The notes beneath the pieces are model-generated. The model had not been told where the DNA came from and searched no databases. It was given only the letters and a program-made list of their open reading frames with translations. 64,000 nt of DNA from Paraburkholderia caffeinilytica (GTDB taxonomy: Bacteria > Pseudomonadota > Gammaproteobacteria > Burkholderiales > Burkholderiaceae): NCBI RefSeq assembly GCF_003368325.1, contig NZ_CP031467.1, positions 3,720,001 through 3,784,000 on the forward strand, given 5' to 3'. This document shows, in pieces, positions 44,816-53,881 of the stretch (position 1 is the stretch's first letter; every line of letters starts with the position of its first letter). The translations under genes were made by a program, and so were the position numbers.

Positions 44816-45876
44816 AGATTGCGGTATTGCCCGGAGACGGGATTGGCCCTGAAGTCATCGATCAGGCGATGAAGGTGCTCGACGTGTTGCGCCGCGAAGG
44901 CATGCCGCTGGAATGCGAGCGCGCGCTGATCGGTGGGTGCGCATTCGACGCGACCGGGCACCCATTGCCCGACGCGACACTCGCACTGGCGCGAAGCGCG
45001 GATGCAATACTGTTCGGCGCTGAAGGCGGTTTTCAGTATGAGTCGCTGCCGCGCGGCCTGCGCCCCGGTGACGCGTTGTTGACGCTGCGTCGCGAGCTCG
45101 ATCTGTTCGCGAACTTCCGGCCTGTCGTCGCGTTTCCCGAACTCGGAGGTGCATCGCCACTGAAGGCGGCGCATGTCGACGGACTCGATCTGATGATCCT
45201 GCGCGAGCTGACCGGCGATCTGTACTTCGGCGAGCCGCGCGGCATTGTCGTGGAGGCGGGCGTACGTGTCGGCATCAATACGATGCGTTACGACGAAAAT
45301 GAAATCCGCCGCATTGCGAAAGTTGGATTCGAGACCGCACGCAAACGCCGTCGCCGTCTGTGTTCCGTGGATAAGGCGAACGTACTCGAGTCGATGGAGT
45401 TGTGGCGCGAAGTCGTCGACGAAGTGGCGCGCGATTATCCGGACGTCGAACTCGAGCATCTCTACGTCGATTCCGCCGCGATGTCGTTGCTGCGTGCACC
45501 GAAGCAGTTCGACGTCATCGTCACCGGCAATCTGTTCGGCGACATCCTGTCCGATGAGGCATCGATGCTGGTCGGCTCGATCGGGATGCTTCCTTCGGCT
45601 TCCCTCGGAGCGGAGAGGCGCGGGCTGTACGAACCGGTTCACGGTTGCGCGCCGGACATCGCGGGTCGGGATATCGCCAATCCGCTGGCGTCGATTCTCT
45701 CGGCGGCCATGATGCTGCGCATGAGTTTCGACGAGCACGCTGCCGCCGACCGTATCGAACGCGCGGTGCGCCGCGTACTCGCGTCCGGCTACCGGACCGC
45801 GGACATCGTCGAGCCGGGTACGCGCCGCGTCGGCACGTCACAGATGGGTGACCTCGTTGTGGCCGCGCTGTCGTGA
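44812..45876 (+). CDS. leuB: 3-isopropylmalate dehydrogenase homologue
   Basis: 354 aa beta-decarboxylating dehydrogenase: [73 protein letters not shown] substrate arginines, [10 protein letters not shown] (catalytic Lys), [29 protein letters not shown] (metal Asp) and [15 protein letters not shown] for NAD. LeuB-like rather than TtuC-like by these motifs. ATGA overlap with leuD. It would oxidise and decarboxylate the 3-isomer formed by LeuCD-type isomerase. Confidence 0.9.
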   Translation: MKIAVLPGDGIGPEVIDQAMKVLDVLRREGMPLECERALIGGCAFDATGHPLPDATLALARSADAILFGAEGGFQYESLPRGLRPGDALLTLRRELDLFANFRPVVAFPELGGASPLKAAHVDGLDLMILRELTGDLYFGEPRGIVVEAGVRVGINTMRYDENEIRRIAKVGFETARKRRRRLCSVDKANVLESMELWREVVDEVARDYPDVELEHLYVDSAAMSLLRAPKQFDVIVTGNLFGDILSDEASMLVGSIGMLPSASLGAERRGLYEPVHGCAPDIAGRDIANPLASILSAAMMLRMSFDEHAAADRIERAVRRVLASGYRTADIVEPGTRRVGTSQMGDLVVAALS

Positions 45877-45924
45877 TCGCGGCCGCCGGTCATCTCCTCA
45901 TGTCCTGTTGAACGGAGTCATGTC

Positions 45925-47070
45925 ATGAACGATTCCCGCCGAACGCTGGTCCGCTTTCGCAACGTAGGAAAAACTTACGACGGCGTCACGCCCGTGGTCG
46001 ACCGTCTCGACCTCGATATCTACGAAGGCGAGTTTCTATCCTTGCTGGGGCCCTCCGGCTCGGGCAAGACGACTTGCCTGATGATGCTCGCCGGCTTCGA
46101 ATCGCCGACGTCGGGCGAAATCTGGTTAGGGGAAACGCTGCTCAACACCACGCCGCCGCACAAACGGAACATCGGCATGGTGTTTCAGAACTATGCGTTG
46201 TTCCCGCATATGACGGTCGCGCAAAACGTCGGCTATGCGCTAACAGTGCGCCGCACGCCGGCTGCTGAAAAAGCCGCGGCCGTTGCGGCCGCGCTCGACA
46301 TGGTGCGAATGGGCGAATTCGCCGGCCGTCTGCCGCGGCAACTATCGGGTGGGCAACAGCAGCGCGTGGCGCTGGCTCGGGCCCTGGTCTTCAATCCAAA
46401 GCTCGTGCTGATGGACGAGCCGCTCGGTGCGCTCGACAAGCGGCTGCGGGAGCATATGCAGATCGAGCTGAAGGAGCTGCATCGCGAACTGGGTGTGACC
46501 TTTGTGTACGTCACCCACGATCAGAGCGAGGCGTTGACGATGTCGGATCGGGTCGCCGTATTCGATGCCGGGCGAATTCAACAGATCGATCGCGTCGATG
46601 CGCTGTACGAGACGCCGTCGAACAACAATGTCGCGGGCTTTGTCGGCGACAGCAATACGTTTATCGGCGAATTGCTGTCGATCGATGGCCAGCAATGCGA
46701 GATCGCACTAAGTAACGGACAGCGGCTACGCGGGCTCGCGGTCGGCGAGTTGCGCATCGGCGCCGAGGTGCGCGGCTGCGCGCGTCCGGAACGGCTGGCC
46801 TTGCTGGACCCGCTGCAGACGCCGGCCCCGGGCGGTGCGCTGAATGTGCTCCGGGCGCAGTCCGAAGGGGCGCTGTATTTCGGCGATCACATGCGAGTGC
46901 GTTTCTCGCTGCCGGGACAGGAAACGGGTTTCGTGAAGGTGCCGCTGGATAACACGATGCTTCAGCGGTGTCGTGCCGGGGACACAGTCTGTCTGGCCAT
47001 TTCCGCAACTCATGTGCGCGTGTTCGCGCACGAACCATCCACATCTCACGGGGTCCATCATGCGCATTAA
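45925..47070 (+). CDS. ABC transporter ATPase, PotA-like (second system)
   Basis: 381 aa: Walker A GPSGSGKTT, MVFQNYALFPHM, LSGGQQQR, Walker B LVLMDEPLGALD, YVTHDQSEAL and C-terminal TOBE domain. It is 48 bases downstream of leuB in the same direction, so the transporter is probably part of the leuCDB-like operon. A different paralogue from the ATPase at 37669. Confidence 0.93.
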   Translation: MNDSRRTLVRFRNVGKTYDGVTPVVDRLDLDIYEGEFLSLLGPSGSGKTTCLMMLAGFESPTSGEIWLGETLLNTTPPHKRNIGMVFQNYALFPHMTVAQNVGYALTVRRTPAAEKAAAVAAALDMVRMGEFAGRLPRQLSGGQQQRVALARALVFNPKLVLMDEPLGALDKRLREHMQIELKELHRELGVTFVYVTHDQSEALTMSDRVAVFDAGRIQQIDRVDALYETPSNNNVAGFVGDSNTFIGELLSIDGQQCEIALSNGQRLRGLAVGELRIGAEVRGCARPERLALLDPLQTPAPGGALNVLRAQSEGALYFGDHMRVRFSLPGQETGFVKVPLDNTMLQRCRAGDTVCLAISATHVRVFAHEPSTSHGVHHAH

Positions 47071-48091
47071 GTATCTGGTTTTTGCCGCTGCCGCGCTTGC
47101 CTGCAGCCAGGTTGCCTTCGCGCGACCGCTGTCTGTCATCAACTATGGCGGCACGCTGGCCGACGCACAGCAAAGCGCGTTCATCGAACCGTTCAGGAAG
47201 GCGACCGGTCTCGATGTCGTCGCGACATCCTATTCGGGTGAGCAGGCGAAAGTGAAGGCGATGGTCGACGCGCATCAGGTGACCTGGGACGTCGTCGAGG
47301 TCGAATCGACGGATGTCGGCCGCGGCTGCGATTCCGGCATGTACGAACGGATCGACTGGCATGCGGTCCCGGATCAGCCCATGCTCGCTCCTGAAGCGCG
47401 GACTGAATGCGGCGTTGGACTGTTCGCCTGGGCCAATGCATTTGCCTACAACACGAAACTGACGAAGAACGCGCCGCAAAGCTGGGCGGACTTCTGGGAC
47501 ACGGCAAAATATCCAGGCAAGCGCGGCATGCGCAAATCGGCACGTGGCAATCTGGAGTTCGCGTTGATGGCCGACGGTGTCAAGCCCGCCGACGTCTACA
47601 AGGTTCTCGCCACGCCGGCTGGCGTGGATCGCGCGTTCAGGAAGCTCGATGCCTTGCGGCCGCAGATCCAGTGGTGGGACGCCGGCGCCCAGCCCGCGCA
47701 GTTCCTTGTAGCTGGCGACGTCGTGATGTCGACGGTGTTCACGGGCCGCATCATCACGGCGCAGAAAGCAGGGCAACCGCTCGACATCGTCTGGGATGGC
47801 GCGATAGCCGACTATGACTACTGGGTGATTCCCAAAGGTTCGGAGAACAAGGCGGATGCCATGAAGTTCATCAACTACTCGATCGGCGCGCAGCAGCAGG
47901 CGGACTATCTGGCGCGACAGCCAGGCGGCCCGGCCAACACCGCAGCGCTCGCAAAGATGACGCCCGAACAACTGAAGAATCTGCCGAACACACCCGAGCA
48001 TCGGAAGGTTGGGCTTCCGAATAGTCGTGAATTCTGGGACGAGCACGGTGACGATCTCGATCAGCGATTCACCGCGTGGGCAACGCATTAG
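47060..48091 (+). CDS. Periplasmic binding protein, spermidine/putrescine-type (second system)
   Basis: 343 aa from ATG 47060, overlapping the ATPase gene by 11 bases. Signal peptide MRIKYLVFAAAALACSQVAFA, then RPLSVINYGGTLADAQQSAF, WDVVEVESTDVGRGC, WADFWDTAKYPGKRGMR, WWDAGAQPAQFLVAGDVVMSTVFTGRI, YWVIPKGSENK. PotD-like, but the ligand-site sequence differs from the first system, so the ligand need not be a polyamine; the operon suggests an acid or amino-acid-like compound. Confidence 0.92.
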   Translation: MRIKYLVFAAAALACSQVAFARPLSVINYGGTLADAQQSAFIEPFRKATGLDVVATSYSGEQAKVKAMVDAHQVTWDVVEVESTDVGRGCDSGMYERIDWHAVPDQPMLAPEARTECGVGLFAWANAFAYNTKLTKNAPQSWADFWDTAKYPGKRGMRKSARGNLEFALMADGVKPADVYKVLATPAGVDRAFRKLDALRPQIQWWDAGAQPAQFLVAGDVVMSTVFTGRIITAQKAGQPLDIVWDGAIADYDYWVIPKGSENKADAMKFINYSIGAQQQADYLARQPGGPANTAALAKMTPEQLKNLPNTPEHRKVGLPNSREFWDEHGDDLDQRFTAWATH

Positions 48092-48104
48092 ACGGCACGG
48101 GCAG

Positions 48105-49394
48105 ATGGCGACCACATCTCGAACCGGAGCGCCGCTTGAAGGCGGCACGACAGCCAGCCGTGCGATGCCTGACGCACTGCGTGACAGCGGCCGGCGGGTT
48201 CGCCGGGGGCATGTCCGCGGCGACGTGCGCGGCGCCCTGTGGCTGATTGCGCCGCTGGCGATTTTCATGCTGGTGTTCTTCGTGATGCCGATCGCCAGCC
48301 TGCTCAGCCGCAGTGCATGGGATCCCGTCGTCCTGCATGCGTTCCCCGCCACGGCGGAAGCGCTAAAGGGCTGGGCCGGCGACTCGGTGCCAGCGCCCGC
48401 GACGTTCGCAGCGCTCGCGCACGACATTGAAAATGCCGACGCTGCCGGGACGCTAGGCGATGCGGCGACGCGGCTGAATCAGGATGCACCGGGCATGCGG
48501 GCTCTTCTGATGCGTACGCGCAGGCAACTGGCCCACGCAAACGCCGCGGACACGCCGCCGAAACTGGCGACTGTCGATAGCCGCTGGGGGGAGGTGGCGA
48601 CCTGGAAAACGTTGTCGCGCTCGCTCAGCCCGCTGACCGCGAGCTATCTGTTGCGCGCGGTGGACCATGCCGAAACATCCGACGGCCATGTCGTCGCGCT
48701 TTCGTCGGAAGAGGGCGTGTACGTCGGCGTTCTGGGACGGACGCTCTGGATGAGCGCTGTCGTCACGTTACTGGTCACGCTGCTCGGCTTTCCGCTCAGC
48801 TACTGGCTTACCGGTCTGCCCGAGCGACACCAGCAGCGCGCGATGATGGCGATCCTGATCCCGTTCTGGACTTCAATCCTGGTACGTATCGCTGCATGGA
48901 TGGTGGTATTGCCGAGAGAGGGGCTCGTGAACGAGGTACTGATGTCGGCTCACCTGATCGATTCGCCGGTCGCGCTGCTATACAACCGCACCGGCGTCTA
49001 TATCTCGATGGTGCACATCCTGATCCCGTTCATGGTGTTGCCCGTGTTTGCCGTGATGCGCGGTATTCCGCGCAGCTACCAGATGGCGGCGATCTCGCTA
49101 GGTAGTCATCCGTTCGGCGCGTTCTGGAGGGTCTACGTGCCGCAGACGCTGCCCGGTGTCGCGGCGGGAGCGATGCTGGTATTCGTTAGCGCGCTCGGCT
49201 ACTACATCGCGCCTGCGTTGCTCGGGGGCGCTGGCGACCAGATGCTCAGTTACTACATTGCGTACTTCACGAACACGGCGATCAACTGGGGATTCGCGGC
49301 GGCCCTCAGTGCTTTGCTGCTGGTTGCGACGGGCATGCTGTTCGTCGTGTACCGGATGCTGGTCGCGGTCCTGCCTGCACACAAGGGAGCGTGA
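48105..49394 (+). CDS. ABC transporter permease with large periplasmic insertion
   Basis: 429 aa from ATG 48105. The first membrane segment (about 44-66) is separated from the second (about 211-235) by some 145 hydrophilic residues, where ordinary PotB proteins have only a short loop; the rest is a standard six-segment permease with the ATPase-docking MAAISLGSHPFGAFWRVYVPQTLPG. The insertion may contact the binding protein or ligand. Second permease follows after one base. Confidence 0.9.
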   Translation: MATTSRTGAPLEGGTTASRAMPDALRDSGRRVRRGHVRGDVRGALWLIAPLAIFMLVFFVMPIASLLSRSAWDPVVLHAFPATAEALKGWAGDSVPAPATFAALAHDIENADAAGTLGDAATRLNQDAPGMRALLMRTRRQLAHANAADTPPKLATVDSRWGEVATWKTLSRSLSPLTASYLLRAVDHAETSDGHVVALSSEEGVYVGVLGRTLWMSAVVTLLVTLLGFPLSYWLTGLPERHQQRAMMAILIPFWTSILVRIAAWMVVLPREGLVNEVLMSAHLIDSPVALLYNRTGVYISMVHILIPFMVLPVFAVMRGIPRSYQMAAISLGSHPFGAFWRVYVPQTLPGVAAGAMLVFVSALGYYIAPALLGGAGDQMLSYYIAYFTNTAINWGFAAALSALLLVATGMLFVVYRMLVAVLPAHKGA

Positions 49395-49395
49395 G

Positions 49396-50223
49396 ATGCG
49401 GCTTGTTCCTGTTTTCGAATCGCATGCCGGCTGGCCGGAGAAATGTTGGTACGTGGCGCAACGCGTGTTGTGCTACGGCCTGCTGATCTATCTGGTTCTG
49501 CCGATCGTCGCGCTGGTGCCTTTGTCATTCAATGCGAATGCGTTTCTCGTCTATCCGATTTCGCATCTTTCGTTGCACTGGTACCACGTGCTGCTGACGT
49601 CGGACACGTGGTGGCGCGCGATTCGCAACAGCTTCATCATCGCGCCTTTCGCGACCGTCATCGCGACGGTGCTCGGCACGCTGTGCGCGTTGGGACTGGA
49701 CCGCGCGGAGTTTCCCGGAAAGCGGATCCTGACCGCCGTGATTCTGTTGCCGCTGGTCGCGCCGCTCGTGGTAGTGGCCGTTGCAATGTATCTGTTCTAC
49801 ATGAAGCTGGATCTTGCGGGTACCTATACGGGGCTTGTGATTGCGCATTCGCTGCTGGGGGCGCCGTTTGTGGTGACGACGGTGAGTGCGACGCTCAGGG
49901 GTTTCAATCACACGCTGGTGAAAGCTAGCCGCAGCCTCGGCGCGGGCCCGCTGGAAACCTTTTGTCGCGTGACGTTGCCGCTGATTCTCCCAGGCGTCGT
50001 GTCGGGGGCGTTGTTCGCGTTTGCTACGTCATTCGATGAAGTCGTGATTACGCTGTTTCTCGCCGGACCGTCGCAGGTGACGATTCCGCGCCAGATGTTC
50101 AGCGGCATTCGCGACAGCATCACGCCAACCATCGTGGCCCTCGCGACGATTCTCGTCGTGTTCTCGACACTGATGCTGATTGCGGTCGAGCAGGTTCGTC
50201 GCCGGGTTGCGGCGCGCAGCTAG
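49396..50223 (+). CDS. ABC transporter permease, PotC-like (second system)
   Basis: 275 aa from ATG 49396 with AAGGGAG upstream. Six membrane segments, LPIVALVPLSFNANAFLVYPISHLSL, VKASRSLGAGPLETFCRVTLPLILPG docking loop. Ends the transporter part of the operon; a terminator hairpin follows before the cyclodeaminase-family gene. Confidence 0.92.
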   Translation: MRLVPVFESHAGWPEKCWYVAQRVLCYGLLIYLVLPIVALVPLSFNANAFLVYPISHLSLHWYHVLLTSDTWWRAIRNSFIIAPFATVIATVLGTLCALGLDRAEFPGKRILTAVILLPLVAPLVVVAVAMYLFYMKLDLAGTYTGLVIAHSLLGAPFVVTTVSATLRGFNHTLVKASRSLGAGPLETFCRVTLPLILPGVVSGALFAFATSFDEVVITLFLAGPSQVTIPRQMFSGIRDSITPTIVALATILVVFSTLMLIAVEQVRRRVAARS

Positions 50224-50262
50224 GCACGCGGAAATTCAAACCTCGCCGGAGCGCCGGACCGC

Positions 50263-50284
50263 CGGACCACCCGGTCCGTTTTTT
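50263..50284 (+). terminator. Rho-independent terminator upstream of OCD-family gene
   Basis: CGGACC-ACCC-GGTCCG then six T, 40 bases after the permease stop. The ribosome site of the next gene (GAAGGA) begins directly after the T tract, so the structure acts as an intra-operon attenuator or the next gene has reduced read-through expression. Confidence 0.85.
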
Positions 50285-50299
50285 GAAGGATACCGATTC

Positions 50300-51247
50300 A
50301 TGCTTCAACCGACCGCCGCTGAACTGGCGGCCTTGCTGCCATTCGAGCGCCTCGTACCTGCTCTCGCGCAAGCGTTTGAGGCCGGTGCGCAGGTTCCATT
50401 GCGGCATAGCCACACCATCCAGACGGGCGATGACACCGGCACGTCGTTGCTGATGCCCGCGTGGGACGCTGAGGGTTTTTACGGTGTGAAGATCGTCAAC
50501 ATTTTCCCGGGAAACCGGAACAAAGGCTTGAAGGGGCTGCATTCGACGTACCTGCTTTACGACGGCCGCACGGGTGTGCCGCTGGCGATGCTCGACGGCG
50601 ACGTGATCACGTCGCGTCGTACCGCGGCGGCTGCCGCTTTAGGCGTATCGCTGCTGGCCAAAGCATCCGCCAGGAGCCTTCTGGTATGTGGCGCGGGACA
50701 GGTCGGCAGCCTGGTGGGACCGGCGATCGCGAGCGTGCGTGCGCTGGACCGGATTGCGGTATGGAACGTCAACGCCGATGCGGCACGCCGCTGTGCGGCG
50801 CGCTGGCGGGATGAGGGATTGCCAGCTGAAGCGGTGACGGATCTGGAATCGGCCGTGCGCAATGCGGACATTGTCAGTTGTGCCACGCTTGCCACAGAAC
50901 CGTTAATCCACGCCGAGTGGCTCGAGGAGGGCAGTCATCTCGATCTGATCGGCAGCTTCACGCCACAGATGGTGGAAGCCGCGGCCGGGTGTTTCCAGCA
51001 AGGCGACGTTTGGGTGGACACGCAGGAGGCTCTCCTGAAAGCTGGAGATTTGCTGAAAGCAATTTCTGCGGGGGTGTGGAGTGCGGATGCTGTGAAGGGG
51101 AATCTCACGGAGCTGTGCAGGAACGTATGTCAACGACGGACAAACGATAGGCAACGAACGGTTTTCAAGGCGGTTGGTTCGGCGCTGGAGGATTTGGCGG
51201 CGGCGCGTCTTGCGTATCGGTTTCTTGCGGGACAGCGGGCTACATGA
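50300..51247 (+). CDS. Ornithine cyclodeaminase/mu-crystallin family protein
   Basis: 315 aa from ATG 50300. Substrate-arm residues PLRHSHTIQ, LLMPAWDAEGFYGVKIVNIFPGN and the Rossmann NAD site LLVCGAGQVGSLVGPAIASV (about 130-150), then IVSCATLATEPLI. Family members deaminate ornithine to proline, act on alanine or other imino/keto acids, or are ketimine reductases. Placed after the second ABC transporter, it may release ammonia from an imported amino acid whose carbon enters the leuCDB-like enzymes. Confidence 0.88.
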   Translation: MLQPTAAELAALLPFERLVPALAQAFEAGAQVPLRHSHTIQTGDDTGTSLLMPAWDAEGFYGVKIVNIFPGNRNKGLKGLHSTYLLYDGRTGVPLAMLDGDVITSRRTAAAAALGVSLLAKASARSLLVCGAGQVGSLVGPAIASVRALDRIAVWNVNADAARRCAARWRDEGLPAEAVTDLESAVRNADIVSCATLATEPLIHAEWLEEGSHLDLIGSFTPQMVEAAAGCFQQGDVWVDTQEALLKAGDLLKAISAGVWSADAVKGNLTELCRNVCQRRTNDRQRTVFKAVGSALEDLAAARLAYRFLAGQRAT

Positions 51248-51321
51248 CCGTAAAAAGGTGCGTAGTAGACGGTACGCAAGTGCGAAGTCAGTTTTCTCCA
51301 AAGGCGTATGAGCGACCACCG

Positions 51322-51966
51322 TCATCGCACCGATCCCTGACTGCTGACCAGCAGCCGTTGGCCGATGGTCCGGTCGTCTGCGGTTGCATCAAGCATGACC
51401 CGCGCCACATCGGCACGGGAGACTCTGGGCAGGCCTGAGACTTTCTGTACTTGCGTCATCGGCCGCACTTCGACAGCATCCGAGGGCGTCCCGTCAGTCA
51501 GGATCACTGGGTAGATGCCGGTCCATTCCAGTCCAGAGTCAGGTAGCAATCGTTCCGAGAGATCCTTATCTTGGAACACGGGGGCCGCGACCAGTCGGTA
51601 GGCAATGCGTGCGATGAGCGAGGCTGTGTGCGCGGTATCGCCCACGCCATAGGCGGACAACAGCACCAGTCGCAGAACACGGGCTCCCTGCATCGCCCGG
51701 ATGATGAGCGGCAGGCTTTTCTGCATCAGATCCACGTTTTTCTTCTCGTGGGTGCCCAGGCAGCACAGCACCGCTTGGGCACCGCTCATGGCGGCTCGCA
51801 TGGCGCGCGTATCGCCTAGCTGTCCTGCGACGATCTGCACACCCGGCCTGACTTGAATGCCCGCGGGATTGCGCACATAGCAGACAACGTCATGGCCTCG
51901 CTTCAAGGCTTCTTCAGTGACCAGACGGCCAGTTCCGCCGGTGGCTCCCAGTACGACGATTCTCAC
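51322..51966 (-). CDS. NAD(P)-binding Rossmann protein (atypical SDR / NmrA-like)
   Basis: 214 aa from GTG 51966 with AAAGGAG. MRIVVLGATGGTGRLVTEEALKRGH is the GxxGxxG cofactor motif; AVLCCLGTHEKKNVDL and LVLLSAYGVGDTAH follow. It resembles flavin-reductase-like or NAD(P)H-sensing epimerase relatives. Its start overlaps the TetR stop (GTGA), so regulator and enzyme form a two-gene operon. Confidence 0.85.
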   Translation of the reverse strand: MRIVVLGATGGTGRLVTEEALKRGHDVVCYVRNPAGIQVRPGVQIVAGQLGDTRAMRAAMSGAQAVLCCLGTHEKKNVDLMQKSLPLIIRAMQGARVLRLVLLSAYGVGDTAHTASLIARIAYRLVAAPVFQDKDLSERLLPDSGLEWTGIYPVILTDGTPSDAVEVRPMTQVQKVSGLPRVSRADVARVMLDATADDRTIGQRLLVSSQGSVR

Positions 51967-52598
51967 GGACGCTCCTTTCGTTTCTTCAGTAATGACAACC
52001 TGTTTGGTTTGATCTGCCCGGCATCCGTGCAGGTGGACGCCTCGAGCGTCCGTATGCACAGATTGACCACCGATTCGCGGTCGATGCCGGGCTCATCAGC
52101 TATTTCCCTGGACAGGGTTGTCACGAAATCCAGCCAGCCATTGATGGCGCCTCGAATCAGCGGGTCGTCGGCCAGCGCCAGGAGTTTCACGACTCTTTGC
52201 GTTAGAACGGCGTGATTGGCCCTGGTCACTTCACCGACCAGTACCGGCTGTACGTCCGCCTGCAACTGGAGGTTGATGGCCCGATCTCGCGACTGCGAAA
52301 AATGTTCCAGGTAGGCGCGCACGGCCGCGCGGATGTTGTCCAGTGGCGACAGATGCAAATCGAAGTCCGTAGCCGCCAGAAGCGCATCCGATTCGCTCTG
52401 AAGAACGGCTTCGAACAGGGCGGCTTTCGTGGGGAAATAGTGATAGACCAGAGCGCGCGTCACGCCGGCTTCAGCAGCGATGCTGGCCATCGAGGCGCTG
52501 TCGTAGCCGTTGTGGGCAAAGTGTGATGCGGCGATCCGAATGATCTGCGCCTGGCGATCATCGGGCTCCATACGGGTGGGTTTTGCGCTCTTTGACAT
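51963..52598 (-). CDS. TetR-family regulator
   Basis: 211 aa from ATG 52598 (the frame extends 12 codons further). HTH about 15-60: RIAASHFAHNGYDSASMASIAAEAGVTRALVYHYFPTKAALFEAVL. It is divergent from the ABM monooxygenase gene at 52768; an inverted repeat in between is the probable operator. Confidence 0.92.
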   Translation of the reverse strand: MSKSAKPTRMEPDDRQAQIIRIAASHFAHNGYDSASMASIAAEAGVTRALVYHYFPTKAALFEAVLQSESDALLAATDFDLHLSPLDNIRAAVRAYLEHFSQSRDRAINLQLQADVQPVLVGEVTRANHAVLTQRVVKLLALADDPLIRGAINGWLDFVTTLSREIADEPGIDRESVVNLCIRTLEASTCTDAGQIKPNRLSLLKKRKERP

Positions 52599-52605
52599 AT
52601 GTAAA

Positions 52606-52647
52606 ATAATATGCAAACATTGGTTATTATGCAACTGTCAAATAACC
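52606..52647. promoter_or_regulatory. TetR promoter with inverted-repeat operator
   Basis: GGTTATT (52622-52628) and AATAACC (52641-52647) form a 7-bp inverted repeat with a 12-base spacer. On the minus strand TATTAT (52611-52606) is a good -10 for the TetR gene. ATGCAA is repeated at 52611 and 52628. Confidence 0.5.
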
Positions 52648-52767
52648 GTATCGGATTTTGCTTGGCAAGCCGGTGATGTGAGCCGAGGTGGTCATTGAGC
52701 GGTGCAGCCCACGCATCCGGACCGTCAGGTTGTCGTTCCCTCTCTGAGTACAAAAGGAGTCATTCGC

Positions 52768-53070
52768 ATGTTGAAAACCGCATTGTTCGTTCGCCTCGAA
52801 GCTAAGCCTGGCAAGGAAATGGACGTTGAAGAGTTCCTGAAGGCCGGCCTGCCTGTCGTTCAGGAGGAGCCTGCCACTATTGCCTGGTTCGGCATTCGCC
52901 TTGGGCCAAGCACGTTTGGCATCTTCGACGCTTTTCCCGATGAGGCTGGACGCGAAGCTCACCTGACCGGCAAGGTGGCTGCGGCCCTGATGGCCAAAGC
53001 AGGCGAATTGTTCTCCGAGCCGCCGAGCATCGAAAAGGTCGACGTGCTCGCGAGCAAGCTGCCTGCCTGA
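52768..53070 (+). CDS. Antibiotic biosynthesis monooxygenase (ABM) family protein
   Basis: 100 aa from ATG 52768 with AAAAGGAG upstream. Dimeric ferredoxin-like fold typical of ABM: LFVRLEAKPGKEMDVEEFLKAGLPVVQEEPATIAWFGIRL, FGIFDAFPDEAGREAHLTGKVAAALM. Usually a cofactor-free quinol oxygenase or stress protein. Divergent from and probably repressed by the TetR protein. Confidence 0.88.
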   Translation: MLKTALFVRLEAKPGKEMDVEEFLKAGLPVVQEEPATIAWFGIRLGPSTFGIFDAFPDEAGREAHLTGKVAAALMAKAGELFSEPPSIEKVDVLASKLPA

Positions 53071-53190
53071 ATTGCCTGCGATGCTGCGGGCGATCGGAGC
53101 GGATGTCGTCATTTGGTGACGTCGTGCAGAGTCACGTGGTGAGGTCTGAGATTCGGAGGGGCGGCAGACATAGGGCGGGGGGCGTCGAGC

Positions 53191-53826
53191 ATGGATCAGA
53201 TGACGTCGAACGTGAAGCGGAACGCCGACAGCGCCGAGCAGGCGGCCCAGTTCGCACGCCATGCCGCCGATGTCGCGACGCGCGGCAGCCGCGTCGTCGG
53301 CGAAGTGGTTCGCACGATGGGCGCCATCACGGATAGTTCGCGGCAGATTGGCGACATCATTGGCATGATCGACGGCATCGCGTTCCAGACGAACATCCTG
53401 GCGTTCAATGCTGCGGTCGAAGCTGCTCGCGCAGGCGAGCAGGGCCGCGGCTTCGCGGTCGTCGCGGCCGAAGTACGAAGCCTCGCGCAGCGCTCAGCGA
53501 CTGCTGCGAAGGAAATCAAGGAGCTGATCGAAACGTCGACTGCAAGTGTCGAAGATGGCGCCTCGCTCGTTGCGAATGCCGGCTCGACGATGACGGAGAT
53601 CGTTGCTTCGGTAGGCCGTGTAAGCGAAATTCTCGAGGAGATCAGCCAAGCGTCCCGTGATCAGAGCGCAGACATCGCACAGGTGAATCGCGCCGTCGGT
53701 GAAATGGACCTGGTCACGCAGCAGAATGCTGCCCTTGTTGAACAGGCCGCTGCTGCCGCGCACTCGTTGAAAGACCAAGTCGGTGAACTGCTTGAGGCCA
53801 TTTCGAGATTCTCGCTGCCGGCCTGA
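53191..53826 (+). pseudogene. Truncated methyl-accepting chemotaxis protein (signalling domain only)
   Basis: The 211-aa peptide is only the cytoplasmic MCP hairpin: [16 protein letters not shown], then [51 protein letters not shown] (hairpin tip) and the return helix ending AISRFSLPA. The sensor, membrane helices, HAMP and first methylation helix are missing, and the 120 upstream bases show no remnant. The initiating ATG is internal to the original gene, so it is a 5'-deleted pseudogene or at best a soluble fragment. Confidence 0.8.
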
Positions 53827-53843
53827 ATTCCCATCTCCAATCG

Positions 53844-53860
53844 CGGCACGAATGGTGCCG
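53844..53860. terminator. Small hairpin after MCP fragment
   Basis: CGGCAC-GAATG-GTGCCG, 18 bases after the MCP stop and 22 before the GST start. No T tract. Confidence 0.35.
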
Positions 53861-53881
53861 TGCTCATTGCAAGAATAGAGC

